The notes: a model not told the origin generated them from the letters alone. A DNA stretch of 64,000 bases from Castor canadensis (GCF_047511655.1 NC_133399.1:5211333-5275332), one strand, 5' to 3'. Positions 1 through 10,640 are shown, counted from the stretch's first letter. Translations and numbers: made by a program.

Positions 1-3
1 GGC

Positions 4-355
4 TGGTAGGAAAACGCCCCACACGGCACATAAAGGAGGCTCACGAGAGTTATCTCATGTCCTAATGTTTAATAAGTAGGCCGGCTGGCCAAGAGAAAAT
101 GATGCAGCAGCTTCTCTGGGCACTTAATGCTGACCTTAAGTAGCATTTGGGAGAAAGCAAGGGCAAGGGATGGACAAAGAGAGTGGGTGGTCGATAAGGT
201 ACAGTAGGCTTTGATCTGCAAAGGATGAGACCTGCTGCAGGAGCAAGGTCTAAGGGCAGGCAAAGGGAGGTGGCGGGAGATAAGGGACAGTGGGCTTTGA
301 TATGCAAGGGATGAACCCAGCTGCATGTAGGCTTCAGAAGGGGCAGTTCTTATCA
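4..355 (-). repeat. ERV-A 3' LTR (352 bp)
   Basis: Begins TGGTAGG and ends CTTATCA on the plus strand, matching the boundaries of the LTR at 6185-6433. It contains an ~86-bp offset tandem duplication in U3: the block around 187-240 recurs at 272-325. The partner LTR has one copy, which accounts for most of the length difference. Confidence 0.85.
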
Positions 356-370
356 TTCCCCCATCTTTTG
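356..370 (-). promoter_or_regulatory. ERV-A polypurine tract
   Basis: On the minus strand a run of purines with a G5 core abuts the 3' LTR, the normal position of the plus-strand primer. ERV-B has an equivalent tract at 7797-7811. Confidence 0.7.
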
Positions 371-584
371 TTTAATAACGATGAGGGTAGGGGCTGAGGA
401 TCAGGAATTGAGGCAAAGCATCAGTCTCTTTAGCTGCTTCCTGCTCTCAGGGGGTGTTGTATGGGGCAGGATCCTCAGGCTCCTGTGGCGTCCTGGATGG
501 GGCCTTCACGGTAGTTTTTTCAGGCAGTTTTGGAGATGTTGATATCCCTGGAGGTACAACTAGCTAAATATTTGATTAACAGTA

Positions 585-670
585 GCAGACATGTAGTATG
601 ACACAAGGGAGGAAGCTTAAGAATAGGAGAGCAAGAAATATAAGCACTAGGATGGGCATTGGCCAGGAGA
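585..670 (-). pseudogene. ERV-A envelope transmembrane-tail remnant
   Basis: The minus strand reads a strongly hydrophobic stretch containing LIFLALLFLSFLPCVILHV, followed by stops. The same stretch follows the integrase remnant in ERV-B. It looks like the membrane anchor of a retroviral TM subunit. No other envelope sequence is recognisable, so env has been deleted down to its 3' end. Confidence 0.6.
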
Positions 671-689
671 ACCACTGTAAAATGTTGTT

Positions 690-1010
690 CTCTAGAGGGT
701 TTTAAGAGTCAGTTCCTTAAAAGGTGCTGCCACTGGGGGATCCCATTGAGCCTGACAGCAGTGGATGTAGTGAGAATGACCAGATGAGGGCTGGTCCACT
801 GAAGTCCCAATGGAGAGAGTAGAGGATCCTTTAAGAGAACAAGATCCCCTGGTTTAATAGAAATTGTTATAGGGTGGGGCAGGATCTGATCTGTACGTTT
901 TTTTTGAGAAGTTCCTTGAGAAGATTAAGATAAGGTAGTAGTCAGCCAGAGGAGCAGAGTCTGTTGGAGTCAAGTTTTCTAAGAGAAATGGTTGGCCATA
1001 CATTATTTAA
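690..1010 (-). pseudogene. ERV-A integrase C-terminal remnant
   Basis: Homologous at the nucleotide level to ERV-B 8103-8387, which reads the C-terminal domain of a gammaretroviral integrase. In ERV-A the frame is broken. Catalytic-core sequence is absent. Confidence 0.65.
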
Positions 1011-1039
1011 GACCCAAATAGGAATATTAGGAGGAGCAT

Positions 1040-1400
1040 AAAAGGTGTCCGCTAAGGGACTGCATACCTAGGGATCTAAATTTTGTAAAATTCTATAACT
1101 ACCAAGCTTGTTGTAAGCTGTCTTAAGGTATTGGGGGGAGGGGAATGGAAGATTGGGTTGATTTACTCATGACTCGGGCAATGAGTCTGTCCCTTTAAGA
1201 ACACATCTAGGTAGGTGACCTGAGGGAGACATAATTGAGTGTTTTCCTTAGAGACTTTGTATTCCCGGAGGCCAGAATGTTTTAAAAGGGACTCAGTTGC
1301 ATTGTACATAAGGGGCTCTGTGACTCTGCATTGAAGAAGGGTGACCTCTGGTAGTGCCAATCTAATAAATCTCTGATTAGGGCCTGTCCACAAAGATGAG
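1040..1400 (-). pseudogene. ERV-A reverse-transcriptase fragment
   Basis: A minus-strand reading at 1163-1393 contains LPQVTYLDVFLKGQT, the counterpart of LPPQVTYLCVALKGQT in ERV-B. It corresponds to the end of the polymerase domain before the connection region. Palm-domain catalytic residues are not present, so this is a short remnant. Confidence 0.65.
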
Positions 1401-1439
1401 GCCTGTCTTTAAATTTTTGTGGCAAGACTGACCACATTA

Positions 1440-2335
1440 GTTGTTATGAAGCATTTGTGGGACCTCTAAAGGCAAATAGAGGCTGACTGTCAGGATGCAG
1501 GTTAAATGTAACACTTTTGGATAAAAGAGAGATTTAACTCATCATTTTACATAAACTGACACTTTTAACTCTGTAAATATTTGTACCACATTTAGATTAA
1601 TCTAGATATTAAACACAGTTATAAGGTGGTCATTTAAGAGACCGTTGCATGAGCAAATATGTAAATGAACTCTGATTTAGTAGTACTTAAAGTTTGACAA
1701 GATCAACAGAAAACATAAATAATTTCTTTGATAAAGTTTTTTCTTGTAATTTTTTTTGTAGATGTTACTCAGAGCAGAACAATATTAAAATAACCTCATT
1801 ATTTTATAGACAGAGGATTTGATTTTAGTTTGACATGACTCTAAAAATCTTGTAGGCAACTCTTAGATTATACTTAACTTTAACTTTATTACATATTGAA
1901 ACTTATTATTATACATTTTTAAAACTTACTCAGACCTTTATATAACATACTAAACCCTTTGATGGCTTGTCTTTATCCCTCCTATTTGAAACAATATTTA
2001 GGACAAACACTTCTTTATAAAATCCTTTTTTATTTAAAAACGTTTTTTCCTTTAATTTCTTAAAAAATATATTTACTACCTATTTATATATCTTTTAGTT
2101 GTTTACCTTGTAACTTGTATTTTAAAATTAACTTTTATGAGAATTTTAAATTTATTATATGGGCTGGAGCACCTAGTTAGTAGCCCTTGTTTTTTAAGGA
2201 ATTTATGACAGGCATAAGGCCTTATCATTTTCAGAGGGGCTTGAGGGGATATTATTTTGGGTGTGGAAATTGTGAGAGATTTTTGAGTTTTATTTGAATA
2301 GGGAGGGACATCAACTCTCGCCCTACACTCATCAG
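1440..2335. other. AT-rich block inside ERV-A (between RT and protease remnants)
   Basis: About 0.9 kb of AT-rich sequence without retroviral coding similarity, sitting where most of pol would lie. ERV-B carries a clearly homologous block at 8600-9370, so it was part of the common ancestor of the two proviruses and not a later insertion. Confidence 0.75.
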
Positions 2336-2532
2336 CCCACACTGTGGAATGTCTTTGTTCCTGAGGGAGGGGGCAGCAGAGATAGCTGCCTGGGGGAGGA
2401 GAATTTAAGTTTTTAGTTGTGATAGTAAATCTTGTCCCAGCAGGGACATTGGAGTTTTAGGTATTATGAGGAAACAGTGACAGAAGAGGAGTTCTCCCAA
2501 AGAGCAGGCCAGAGGCCAGGTAAAATAGTGCT

Positions 2533-2775
2533 CTAGGGGCTGGACAGATTTGTCCTGAATGATAACCTTGTCATTGGACTTGGACTAGGAGAGAAAGATA
2601 AGACAGAGAAATGAGCTCCACTGTTTGGCCGGAAAATGATCTTTTCTTTTTTTGTCATAATGGCTATCATGAGGATCCTCAACATTGATGCCAAGAAGTG
2701 GAGCACAGACAGGAGGCCAGGACCCATCAATCCACAGGAGGTGGCACCTCGTCTTCCATCTGGAGACGGGGGCAC
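2533..2775 (-). pseudogene. ERV-A protease remnant
   Basis: The minus strand reads IIFRPNSGAHFSVLSFS near 2600-2650. The corresponding ERV-B reading has LDSGAHFSVLPF. In a retroviral aspartic protease the catalytic D-S/T-G triplet occupies this place. Here the aspartate has become asparagine, so the copy is dead even apart from stops upstream. Confidence 0.75.
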
Positions 2776-2779
2776 TTAG

Positions 2780-3300
2780 ACCTCCAGTGGTTACCTTTGC
2801 AGAGAGGGTAGGGTCTGGGGCTGTCCTTCATGCTGTCCCCCCTTAAGCATTCTCTGTAGAAGTGCCCTCCTGTCCACCATGGTAGCAAACTCGAGATGTA
2901 GGCCCCAGTCAGATGGGAGGCAGCAATGAAATCATGTCTCTTATCTTTCTATCTGTTAGTAATGTCCCATTTATAATATACAGATATGGCTAGTTGTATT
3001 AGTTGATTCAATGACTTTTCTCCTTCAGCCATAGACTGAGTTTTCTACAAATATCTGGGGCTGACTGTTAGAAATTTATCTTTGAGGAGAACCTCTCTCA
3101 CCTGTGACTCTGGGTCCATCATGGTATGTTTTCTGATAGCCTCCTTAAGATTTTGTAGAAAGGCAAGGAGATTTTCTTTTAGGGCATTGCTGTAAAACAA
3201 AGTTGTTATTTTACATTGGCACCTGACACTCTGGAGAGCAGGTCTCTGAACCGTTCTGGGCCTCAGTTTCCTCATTTCTCAGTGTCATTAGTATTGGGGC
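2780..3300 (-). pseudogene. ERV-A gag remnant (capsid C-terminus and nucleocapsid)
   Basis: The frame at 3045-3275 reads a capsid-like segment with FLQNLKEAIRKHTMMDPES followed by LLKDKFL, typical of the helix-rich C-terminal capsid region of class I ERVs. Just downstream on the minus strand are degenerate zinc-knuckle sequences around 2780-2880. The same region of ERV-B lies at 9790-10300. Confidence 0.72.
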
Positions 3301-5698
3301 TTATTGTAAATGGTAATCATTTTTAACCTGAGTGGCTTGGGCCAGAACCCATTTTTTTAAATGAGAAAAGAGTCTGGTCTAGTAGAAGCATAATATCCTT
3401 TTATGTTAATTGAAAGGCTTGGACCTCTTCCTACCATTACCTGTCAAAGGGGGAAGCACACATTAGGACATTTTGGATATTGGGGTGGCTTAGAAAGTAG
3501 GACAGATGGTGGAGCAGTAGGGGTGGGCCTTGACATTGATAAGGGGCTTTTCTGGTCCTCCTTTCCATGTTTATCCTGTGGCTTACAAAGAATTGCCAGC
3601 GTTTGAGTATCTAAATAGTAATTCTGGAGCCAATCTGAGATGGAAGAATATTTGAATGGGGAACTCAGTTTACTTTTTTCCCTTTTATAGAAAAGGTCTA
3701 ACTGGAGTATGGTATTGTAATTTAAGGAACCCTGTGAATGCCACTTCTCTTGGTCACCCAAGGCATACTGAGGCCAGGCCTCAGTACAAAGCTTTTAACA
3801 TCTACAAGCCAGAAGACTGGAAGGTGCAGATCCCATCTAGAAAGAACAAAATGTTAGGATCCTGTCTTTTAGCTAACAGCAGGCAGCCTATTTAATAAAG
3901 TCTACTTTTTAATAAAGGAATAAATCATGTGTAAAGTTAGAGAAGGGCATTCAGAGGGCATTTTGGGCCAATAATAGTACCATATGGGACAACTAGTGTT
4001 AATATTTGGAGGGAAAAAACTTTGTTGAGGCCAAAAGTATAAAAAATTTTAAATGAGAAGTTTAGAGACCACAGTAATGTCTATTTTGTTATTTTTGGAA
4101 CTATAACCTTGAGTTAACAATTGGCTTACAAGGGCTGGGTGTGGTGCCAGGTGTGAGGTGGGACTAGGAGCAGGGCTTGTGTAAGATGCCACTCCCTCTG
4201 GGACATGTGAGCCTGTCTGCTTAGGCCTGATGCTGAAGCCTGTTGCCCTTCCCCCCTTCCTGTGTACTCTGTATGCATTTATTATAGGGGAAGTGGTGAC
4301 AGGCCACAGCCATTGCTACATGTGGCTGGTGGCCCAGGATGTGCTGGGTCTTCTCTATGGATTTTCTTAGCTTTGGCAGGTGTTTTCCCTGTGCCCAGGA
4401 GCCGGCATCCTGTGCACGAGCACACCTGTTTGTTTTCCTTCCTCCCCTTGTTGGGGTGGACTTATGGCGTGAGTGTGGCAGCTGCAGTTTTGTAAGCACT
4501 TTTGTAAAGTAACTTAAAGTTACTTTAGACTGAGAGGCCTGGCAAATTAGTTGGAATAATTTACGTCATAAGGTACCATGTTTGAAGTTTTTTATGTGAG
4601 GCAGGGTCCCAGTAAGCCCAGAGAGGGGAAGGCAGACAGAGACAAAGGACATGCAGTGAGACCATGGAGGAAGCAGAAAAGGTGTCCTGACATCTTAGGT
4701 AAGGGAGGGGAAGGCAGAGCCTGGAGGCACAACACACACCTGAGGGATTAACCATCACCTGTGTCTCTAGGTTGCTCCCATTGACTGGTACTGGAAATTT
4801 TTCAGCAAAGGAAACCTCCATTCTCTGGTTGCTGTCTCAGGAAAAAGGGACATTAGATGGAGGGGAAGAGAAGCAGTCATCAGATGCCATAATTAAACAA
4901 GATTCTTCCAATGTAGCATAAGGCATACTGAATAAACTTGGGGCTTGGTCTCAGCCCACAGGGAGGGAGCATGAGCTTCCCACAGCCAGAATCACCTTGA
5001 GGCCAGAGTTGGCAAGGAGTGACTTGTTTAACTCCATGCTGGGAAAGTTTTTCAGGAAGATAGGAAAAGACAAGCAGTGTGAGTAGCTCAAGAAGTCTGC
5101 TTACATGGGGAAGGAGGAGGTTAGGGAGAGGATTTGGTTTGTTGGCAGGGTCAAAGAAAGGGAAGGTTTTTAGAGTAAGGGACGTTAATTGGAGTTTTTA
5201 TTGCCAGAAGGACTTGGGCAGGGGAGCAAGAGGTGCAGAGAGAAGGCTTAGAACGGAGATAAGAGAAAGCCTGGACATAGGGAATCTCCTTTCATTTTCC
5301 AGTGTGTTCACAGAAGGTTTAGAGATCCCTGAGAATGTTAGGGTCAAGTGTGCCATCTAGTGGCCATTTAGAGTTATTGTCCAATTGGTATTGTGGCCAA
5401 GCCTGGTTGGAAAGAAAAATGAGCTTTTTGTCTTTAGATCAGGCAAGAGCCTTAGGAGCTCAAGGTTGGCCAATAGACAGCCCAGAGGGGTGTCTGAGGG
5501 AATTTTGGGAGGTCCAGCCCCCATGGTGAGACCCAGTCTGAGGAAGAATATGGCAGGGATCCCCAAGATACTGCTTTCCTGGACAAAACAGAGGAGTGGA
5601 GCACCTCAAGGGAACATCTTCACTGAGAGGATCATCCATGCCTCAGGAACCCGGTCCTGAGGTGAGTGAGCCAGGACCTAGTACTAGGATTTTCAACC

Positions 5699-5794
<96 letters not shown>

Positions 5795-6164
5795 TACGAC
5801 TCATGGCATGGCAGCTTGAGGGAACTCACCAAAGGAGGACCGAATAAATCAGCCAGTGGTGGGCACGTTACAAGAAGCGCACTGGCCTTGAAGAGGTTCC
5901 CTGTGAGCGAGAGTGGCAATGGCAGCAGTAGTCTGGGATCAGGGGTCCTGGCAAAGCAGCTCAGATCCCAGTAAGTTTATCCAGGCTTAAGGAAGGCAGC
6001 TCCCACCTACGTAGCATTGGCAGGCTGATATAATCCCTCAGCCAGGCACCCCTATACAGGGGATGTCTGCCTTGTGGCCAAAGTAGGCTTGGGAGTGCAG
6101 TATATATCAGGATGGCCTGAAGTCACTGACTGGAAGAGCAAGATCAATGCCAGAAGCTCACGTG
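3300..6164 (-). other. ERV-A gag 5' region and leader, heavily decayed
   Basis: Homologous along its length to ERV-B 10690-12420 (for example 4561-4821 matches 11262-11534), but no long frame survives. ERV-A carries additional sequence here, including the GA-repeat tract at 5701-5792. Confidence 0.6.
5701..5792. repeat. (GA)n microsatellite in the ERV-A leader
   Basis: Some 90 bases of nearly pure GA dinucleotide with two GACAGA interruptions. The alternating Arg-Glu peptide read through it is an artefact of the repeat. ERV-B has no comparable tract. Confidence 0.95.
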
Positions 6165-6182
6165 TTCCTGGCCAATGCACCA
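6165..6182 (-). promoter_or_regulatory. ERV-A primer binding site (tRNA-Gly type)
   Basis: Two bases inside the 5' LTR the minus strand reads TGGTGCATTGGCCAGGAA. This is complementary to the 3' end of tRNA-Gly(GCC) including its CCA, with one apparent mismatch. ERV-B instead has a tRNA-His type site. The tRNA match is from recalled tRNA sequence and was not searched. Confidence 0.75.
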
Positions 6183-6184
6183 AA

Positions 6185-6433
6185 TGTTAGGAAAACATGG
6201 CACACCACACACAAAGGAGGCTCACAAGGGTTATCTCATGTCTAAACATTTAATAAGCAGGCTGTCTGGCCAAGAGAAGATGGTGCAGCAGCTTCTCTCA
6301 GCAGGCATTTGAGAGAAAGCAAGGGCAAGGGACAGACAAAAGAGAGGTGGTGGGAGATAAGGTACAATAGGCTTTGATCTGCAAGGGATGAGACCAGCTG
6401 CAGCTTAGGCTACAGAAGTGGCAGTTCTTATCA
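6185..6433 (-). repeat. ERV-A 5' LTR (249 bp)
   Basis: Begins TGTTAGG and ends CTTATCA in plus-strand reading, with the same internal landmarks as 4-355 but only one copy of the U3 block (6349-6403). Followed by CAGGC, the candidate target duplication. Confidence 0.85.
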
Positions 6434-6575
6434 CAGGCCAGCCAGGCAAATAGTTCACATGAACCCAACTCCAAAATAGTCAGAGCAAAATTGACTGGAA
6501 TCCTGGCTCAAGAAGTAGAGGGCCTGCTTTGCAAGCAAGGCCTGTAGTTCAAACCCTAGCCTCCCACCAAAAATG
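6434..6575 (+). repeat. SINE (B1-ID type, 5'-truncated)
   Basis: Contains the 'AGGCAAATAGTTCAC' end of the B1-like part, then the tRNA-derived part with a B-box-like GTTCAAACCC and a short CACCAAAAA tail. Confidence 0.75.
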
Positions 6576-6679
6576 TGGATAGTAACATATATGCCTTTTA
6601 TGTAAAGGAGGATATGTAATAATTTGAGACTTATAGGTGCCACATTACATGAATGACTGTGACAACATTGGGTGAAACA

Positions 6680-7320
6680 CAGACACTGAATGTTTCAGCC
6701 ATCTCAGGTTTATCATAAAACATATCCTGCTCCTGCACAAGTATCCCACTGCACTTTTCAGAGGATGAGGTACATGCCACATGAGCCTCCCTTATTGTAT
6801 GTGCTGTGTCATGTAGTGTTCACAGGGGAGTTCCTGAAAAGTTGAGGAAGTTTGCTAGCTGAGATACAGGTCTCTTGAGGCAATTAGCAGGAAGAAACGT
6901 TTTATTTCTCCAGCACAGACTCAGCAGACTCATGTTCAAAGACTGAGCCCCAAGAACAAAAGAGTCTTACCGTATATACCCTTGCAAGCAGGTTACAGAA
7001 GAAAAAGCAAGGACTAATCCATATATGGTTATATTTAATTTTATTGCCTACTTTATCCTAGTGCTATGTGACTTTCCCTTCCCTGGTGCTACGTGATCTT
7101 CCTCGTGTTCAGATTTCTGAGGTTTTATCTCTGTATGCCGTCCCTACCTCCCTGCTACTTTCTCAGGACTCAGGCCTAGTCTGTTTTCTTCTGATCCTCC
7201 TCCCTGCTATAATATGGCTGCTTCATTCACGAGCTGACATCAACCAACACTGCTCATCTGCATATTGCAGACCCCGATAGCTATCCCATGATAATCCCTT
7301 TTGCCAGATTGCACTCCAAC
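6680..7320 (-). repeat. LTR-like interspersed repeat, interrupted
   Basis: Its two ends (about 6700-6830 and 7230-7320) match, in reverse complement, the contiguous repeat at 36385-36640 in the spacer, sharing blocks such as CATGACACAG and the stretch around GATGTCAGCTC. The middle (6835-7225) is unmatched and may be a later insertion or internal sequence. The family is not recognised; the layout fits a solo LTR. Confidence 0.5.
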
Positions 7321-7384
7321 AGGAACCATCTTAGTCTTTTCTTCATTTTCTCTTTGTTTTTTGATGATGGTGGGGTGTGACGTC

Positions 7385-7511
7385 AGTCAGGCCTTTTAAC
7401 ACTTAAGCCACACCATCAGTCAATTTTTGCTTTAGATATTTTTTAGGTAAAGTCTGACGTTTTGTGCCAAGGCTGGCCTCAACCATGATCCTCATACATA
7501 TGCCTCCCATG
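7385..7511 (-). repeat. B1-type SINE, left half, split by ERV-B
   Basis: Antisense B1 text ('GCTGGCCTCAACCATGATCC', 'CCTCCCATG') runs up to 7511 and resumes at 12735 with 'CCATGTAGCTGTG', as expected for one SINE interrupted by the provirus. Confidence 0.75.
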
Positions 7512-7796
7512 TGTTAGGAAAACCGCTGCTCACAAAGAAAGCTCATGAGAAAAGTCTCACATCCAAGAGCAAAGTTTAATGGCAGGCTCAAACTGCCAGG
7601 CTGGCCAGGGAAAGATGGCGCAGCACAGACTCTGGGCCAGGCATGGCTTTTATAGAAGGTGGAGGTTAAGGAAGTTAGAGCATGCGTGGTATTCCCTGGT
7701 AGAGGTGGGGCTGTCTTAGAGCACAGGAATTTCTGTTAAAGGGCGTGCTGCCACTTTGCCACCAATTCACACAATGGCAACATTATTACTCTACCA
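7512..7796 (-). repeat. ERV-B 3' LTR (285 bp)
   Basis: TGTTAGG...CTACCA in plus-strand reading; clearly homologous to 12449-12734. A TATA-like TTTATAGAAGG on the plus strand at about 7649 is in a shared position in both LTRs. Confidence 0.9.
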
Positions 7797-7811
7797 TTCC
7801 CCCATTTTTTC
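7797..7811 (-). promoter_or_regulatory. ERV-B polypurine tract
   Basis: Minus-strand purine run with a G5 core directly abutting the 3' LTR. Confidence 0.75.
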
Positions 7812-8013
7812 TTTAATAATGATGAGGGTAGGGGCTGAGAATTGGGAATTGGGGTGAAGCGTTGGCCTCTTAGCTGATTCCTGCTGACAGAGGGTGTTGA
7901 ATGGGGTGAGATTCTCAGACTCCTGCGTCGTGGTGGGGGCCCTCTCATAGCAATCTTCTCGATGTTTTGGGAGATGTTGATATCCCTGGAGTTACAACTG
8001 GTTAAACTTTTGA

Positions 8014-8090
8014 TTAGCAATGGCAGACATGAAGAATGATACAAGGGAGGAAGCTTAAGAATAGGAGAGCAAGAAGTATAGGCATATCCC
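8014..8090 (-). pseudogene. ERV-B envelope transmembrane-tail remnant
   Basis: Minus-strand hydrophobic stretch ILLALLFLSFLPCIILHV, directly downstream of the integrase C-terminus. Equivalent to ERV-A 585-670. It looks like the membrane anchor of the TM subunit, retained after deletion of the rest of env. Confidence 0.62.
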
Positions 8091-8102
8091 TTCTCCATTT
8101 TT

Positions 8103-8387
8103 CTAACGGTTCCTTGAGAGGTGCCACCACTGTGGGATCCCATTGAGCTTGACAGCAGTGGGTGTTGTGAGAATGACCAGATGAGGGCTGGTCCACCGAA
8201 GTCCCAATGGAGAGGGAAGAAGATCCTTTAGGAGAACAAGATCCCCTGGTTTAACAGAAATTGTTATAGGGTGGGGCAGGATCTGGTCTGCATGCTCTCT
8301 GAGAAGTTCCCTGAGAAGGTTAAGATAAAGTAGATAGTCAGCCAGAGGAGCAGAGTCTGTTGGATTCAAATTTATTAGAAGGAGCAT
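8103..8387 (-). pseudogene. ERV-B integrase C-terminal domain remnant
   Basis: A 94-residue open stretch reads a gammaretroviral integrase C-terminal domain: KPGDLVLLKDL, then a beta-strand region RWTSPHLVILTTPTAVKLNG with IPQWWH near its end. The zinc-binding and DDE catalytic domains are missing. The upstream neighbour is a short RT fragment, so a large part of pol has been lost between them. Confidence 0.85.
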
Positions 8388-8399
8388 AAAAGGTGTCTG

Positions 8400-8590
8400 C
8401 TAAAGGACTACATATCTAGGGATACAGATTCTGCAAAATCCTGTAACTCCCAAGAAAGCTCTAAGCTGCCTTCTGGTATGGGGGAGAGGGAAACAGAAGA
8501 TTGGGTTGATGCACTCATCATTCAGGGACTGAGTCTGTCCCTTTAAGGCCACACATAGGTAGGTGACCTGTGGGGGCAGGGTCACCTACC
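8400..8590 (-). pseudogene. ERV-B reverse-transcriptase fragment
   Basis: Minus-strand reading contains VTYLCVALKGQT and RRQLRAFLGVTGFCRICIP. This is the segment following the polymerase palm in class I ERV reverse transcriptases (the 'LR-FLG--GFCR--IP' region). The catalytic YxDD region, RNase H and most of integrase are absent. Confidence 0.85.
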
Positions 8591-8599
8591 TAGGTGTCA

Positions 8600-9370
8600 G
8601 GATTTAGGTTAAGTGTAACACTCTTGGATAAAAGAGAGCTCTGTCTCATTTTTAAAATAACTTTGTAAATGTTTATATCACATTTAGATAAAGTATAGAC
8701 ACAACACTGTTACAAGGTGGTCATTTAAGACACATAAGCAAATATGTAAATTAACTCTGATTTAGTAGTACTTAAAGCTTGACAAGATCAGCAGAAAACA
8801 TAATTTCTTTGATAAAATTTTTTCCTATAACAGTTTTTTGTAGATGTTACTTACAGCAGAACAATATTAAGATAACCTTGTTATTTTATAGACATAGAGA
8901 ATTTGATTTTAGTTTGACATGACTTAAAAATCTTTTCAACTTTAATTTTATTACACACTGAAGCTTTTTATTATACACTTAAAACTTACTCAGACCTTTA
9001 TATAACATACTAAACCTTTGATGGTTTGTCTTTATCCCTCATATTTGAAACTATCTTTAAGACAAACCCTTCTCTACAGAATCCTTTTTCCTTTTACTTC
9101 TGAAAAAATACATTCACTACCTATCTATATCCTTTCCAGTTTACTTTGTAACTTGTATTTTAAAATTAACTTTTGTAAGAAATTTGAATTTATTATAGGG
9201 GCTGGAGCAACTAATTAGTAGCCCTTGTTGTTTTGATAGGCTTAAGGCCACATTGTCCTTCAGGCTTGAGGGGATATTGTTTTGGGTATGGAAACTATGA
9301 GGAATTTTTGAGTTTTATTTAAATAGGGAGGATCAACCTGGCTCACTCTGCACTCATCTCATCAGTCCAC
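8600..9370. other. AT-rich block inside ERV-B
   Basis: Homologous to ERV-A 1440-2335, sharing blocks such as TTTAGTAGTACTTAAAG and TTTATATAACATACTAAACC. No protein similarity recognised. Confidence 0.75.
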
Positions 9371-9380
9371 ACTGTGGAAT

Positions 9381-9686
9381 CTATTTTTTCTTGAAGAAGT
9401 GGGCAGCAGAGATAGCTGCCTGGGGAGAGGAGAATTTGAGTTTTAGTTGAGATAGTACATCCCATTCCAGCAGAGTCGCTGGAGTTTCAGGAACTAAGGG
9501 TGACAAAACAGAAGGTCTCCCCAAGAGAAGGGCAGAGGCCAGGTAAACTAGCGCTCTAGGGGCTTGCCAGATATGCCTGGAATGATAATTTTTGTCATTG
9601 GACTGGGGACCCAGAGAGAAAGGTAAAACAGAGAAATGAGCTCCACTATCTAGCTGGAAAATGATCTTTTGTTTTTTCTGCCACAA
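9381..9686 (-). pseudogene. ERV-B protease remnant
   Basis: The minus strand reads QKIIFQLDSGAHFSVLPFS. The DSG triplet is the aspartic-protease active-site motif in the position expected after nucleocapsid. The frame continues for about 100 residues but later homology to a protease is weak. ERV-A has the aspartate changed to asparagine at the equivalent site. Confidence 0.82.
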
Positions 9687-9789
9687 TGGCTACCATGAGG
9701 CTCCTCAACATCAATGCCAAGAAGTGGAGCATGGACAGGAGGCCGAGACCCATCAATCCACAGGAGGTGGCACCTCACCTTCCATCTGG

Positions 9790-10300
9790 AGGTGGGGACA
9801 CTTAGACCTCCAGTGGTTACATTTGCAGAGAGGACAGGGTCCCAGTTGGGGCTAGGGCTAACTCCCAGGCTGTCCCCCTTAAGCATTCTCTGCAGAAATG
9901 CCCCTCCTTCCCATCATGGTAGCAAGTTCAGGATACAGAACCCAGTCAGTTGGAGCCCTCTCTGAGAGCAGCAATGAGGCCATGGTGTCCCTTATTTTTT
10001 CTCTCCTGTTAGTAAGGTCCCAGACATACAGACATAGCTATACATACAGACATGGCTAGCTGTATTACTTGGTTCAATGACTTTTCTCCTTCAGCCACAG
10101 ACTTTGAGTGTTTTACGAATATCTGGGGCTGACTGTACTAGAAATTTATCTTTGAGGAGAATCTCTCTCACCTGTGACTCTGGATCCACTCTGGTATGCT
10201 TTCTGACATTGTCCATAAGATGCTGCAGAAAGGTAAGGGGATTTTCTTCAGGCTGTTGCTGTAATGCAAAGTTGTTATTTCACATTGGCACCTGATACTC
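9790..10300 (-). pseudogene. ERV-B gag capsid/nucleocapsid remnant
   Basis: Minus strand near 9890-9930 reads a zinc-knuckle-like CYHDGKEGHFCREC, in which the second cysteine is replaced. Further downstream, in another frame, is CNHWRSKCP, a second knuckle-like motif. The capsid C-terminus at 10080-10300 is the counterpart of ERV-A 3045-3275. Frameshifts and stops separate the pieces. Confidence 0.72.
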
Positions 10301-10446
10301 TGGAGAGCAGGTCTCTAAACCGTTTTGGGGCTCAGTTTCCTCACTTGAAGAATGAGGGATCTGGTCTAGGTTAAACTACTTTCTGCCACTATGAGATGGC
10401 TGAAGTGACATTAGTGCCACTTATCTTTCTTACCATGTCTTTTATT

Positions 10447-10530
10447 TAGCAATGCTGGGAATTAAATGCAGGGCCTTGCACATGCAAACACTCCCATATA
10501 CTCACTCCCACTGAGCTACGTCCTCATCCC
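10447..10530 (-). repeat. ID-type SINE in ERV-B gag region
   Basis: Antisense ID: GGAATTAAATGCAGGGCCTTG with GAGCTACGTCC, the tRNA-like A-box complement. The right-arm copy (from 63954) is cut by the window end. Confidence 0.8.
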
Positions 10531-10640
10531 CAAAATTTTTTTCCCTTTGGCTGTACTGGGGCTTGAACCCTGGACTTTGTGCCTGCAAACTGGCACTCTA
10601 CTGCTCGAGCCATATCACCAGCCCCTTTTGGTGTGGATCT
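10531..10640 (-). repeat. ID-type SINE adjacent to the previous one
   Basis: Antisense ID with GTACTGGGGCTTGAACCC and CTACTGCTCGAGCCATATC. Right-arm copy at 63844-63953. Confidence 0.82.

Larger units (their letters stand above)
4..6433 (-). mobile_element. ERV-A: defective class I (gammaretrovirus-like) provirus
   Basis: A minus-strand provirus bounded by two related LTRs (4-355 and 6185-6433). A primer binding site lies next to the right (5') LTR and a purine tract next to the left (3') LTR. Between them are degenerate remnants of gag capsid and nucleocapsid, protease, a short reverse-transcriptase stretch, the integrase C-terminus and the envelope membrane-spanning tail. Most of pol and nearly all of env are missing, and stops and frameshifts interrupt every remnant. 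The right flank begins CAGGC, and the three bases visible at the left edge (GGC) are compatible with a 5-bp target duplication. ERV-A shares its deletion structure with ERV-B but has a different primer site. Confidence 0.88.

Noticed and set aside
5596-5847. Open frame with an Arg-Glu repeat
   Set aside because: It is a translation of the (GA)n microsatellite inside the ERV-A leader.
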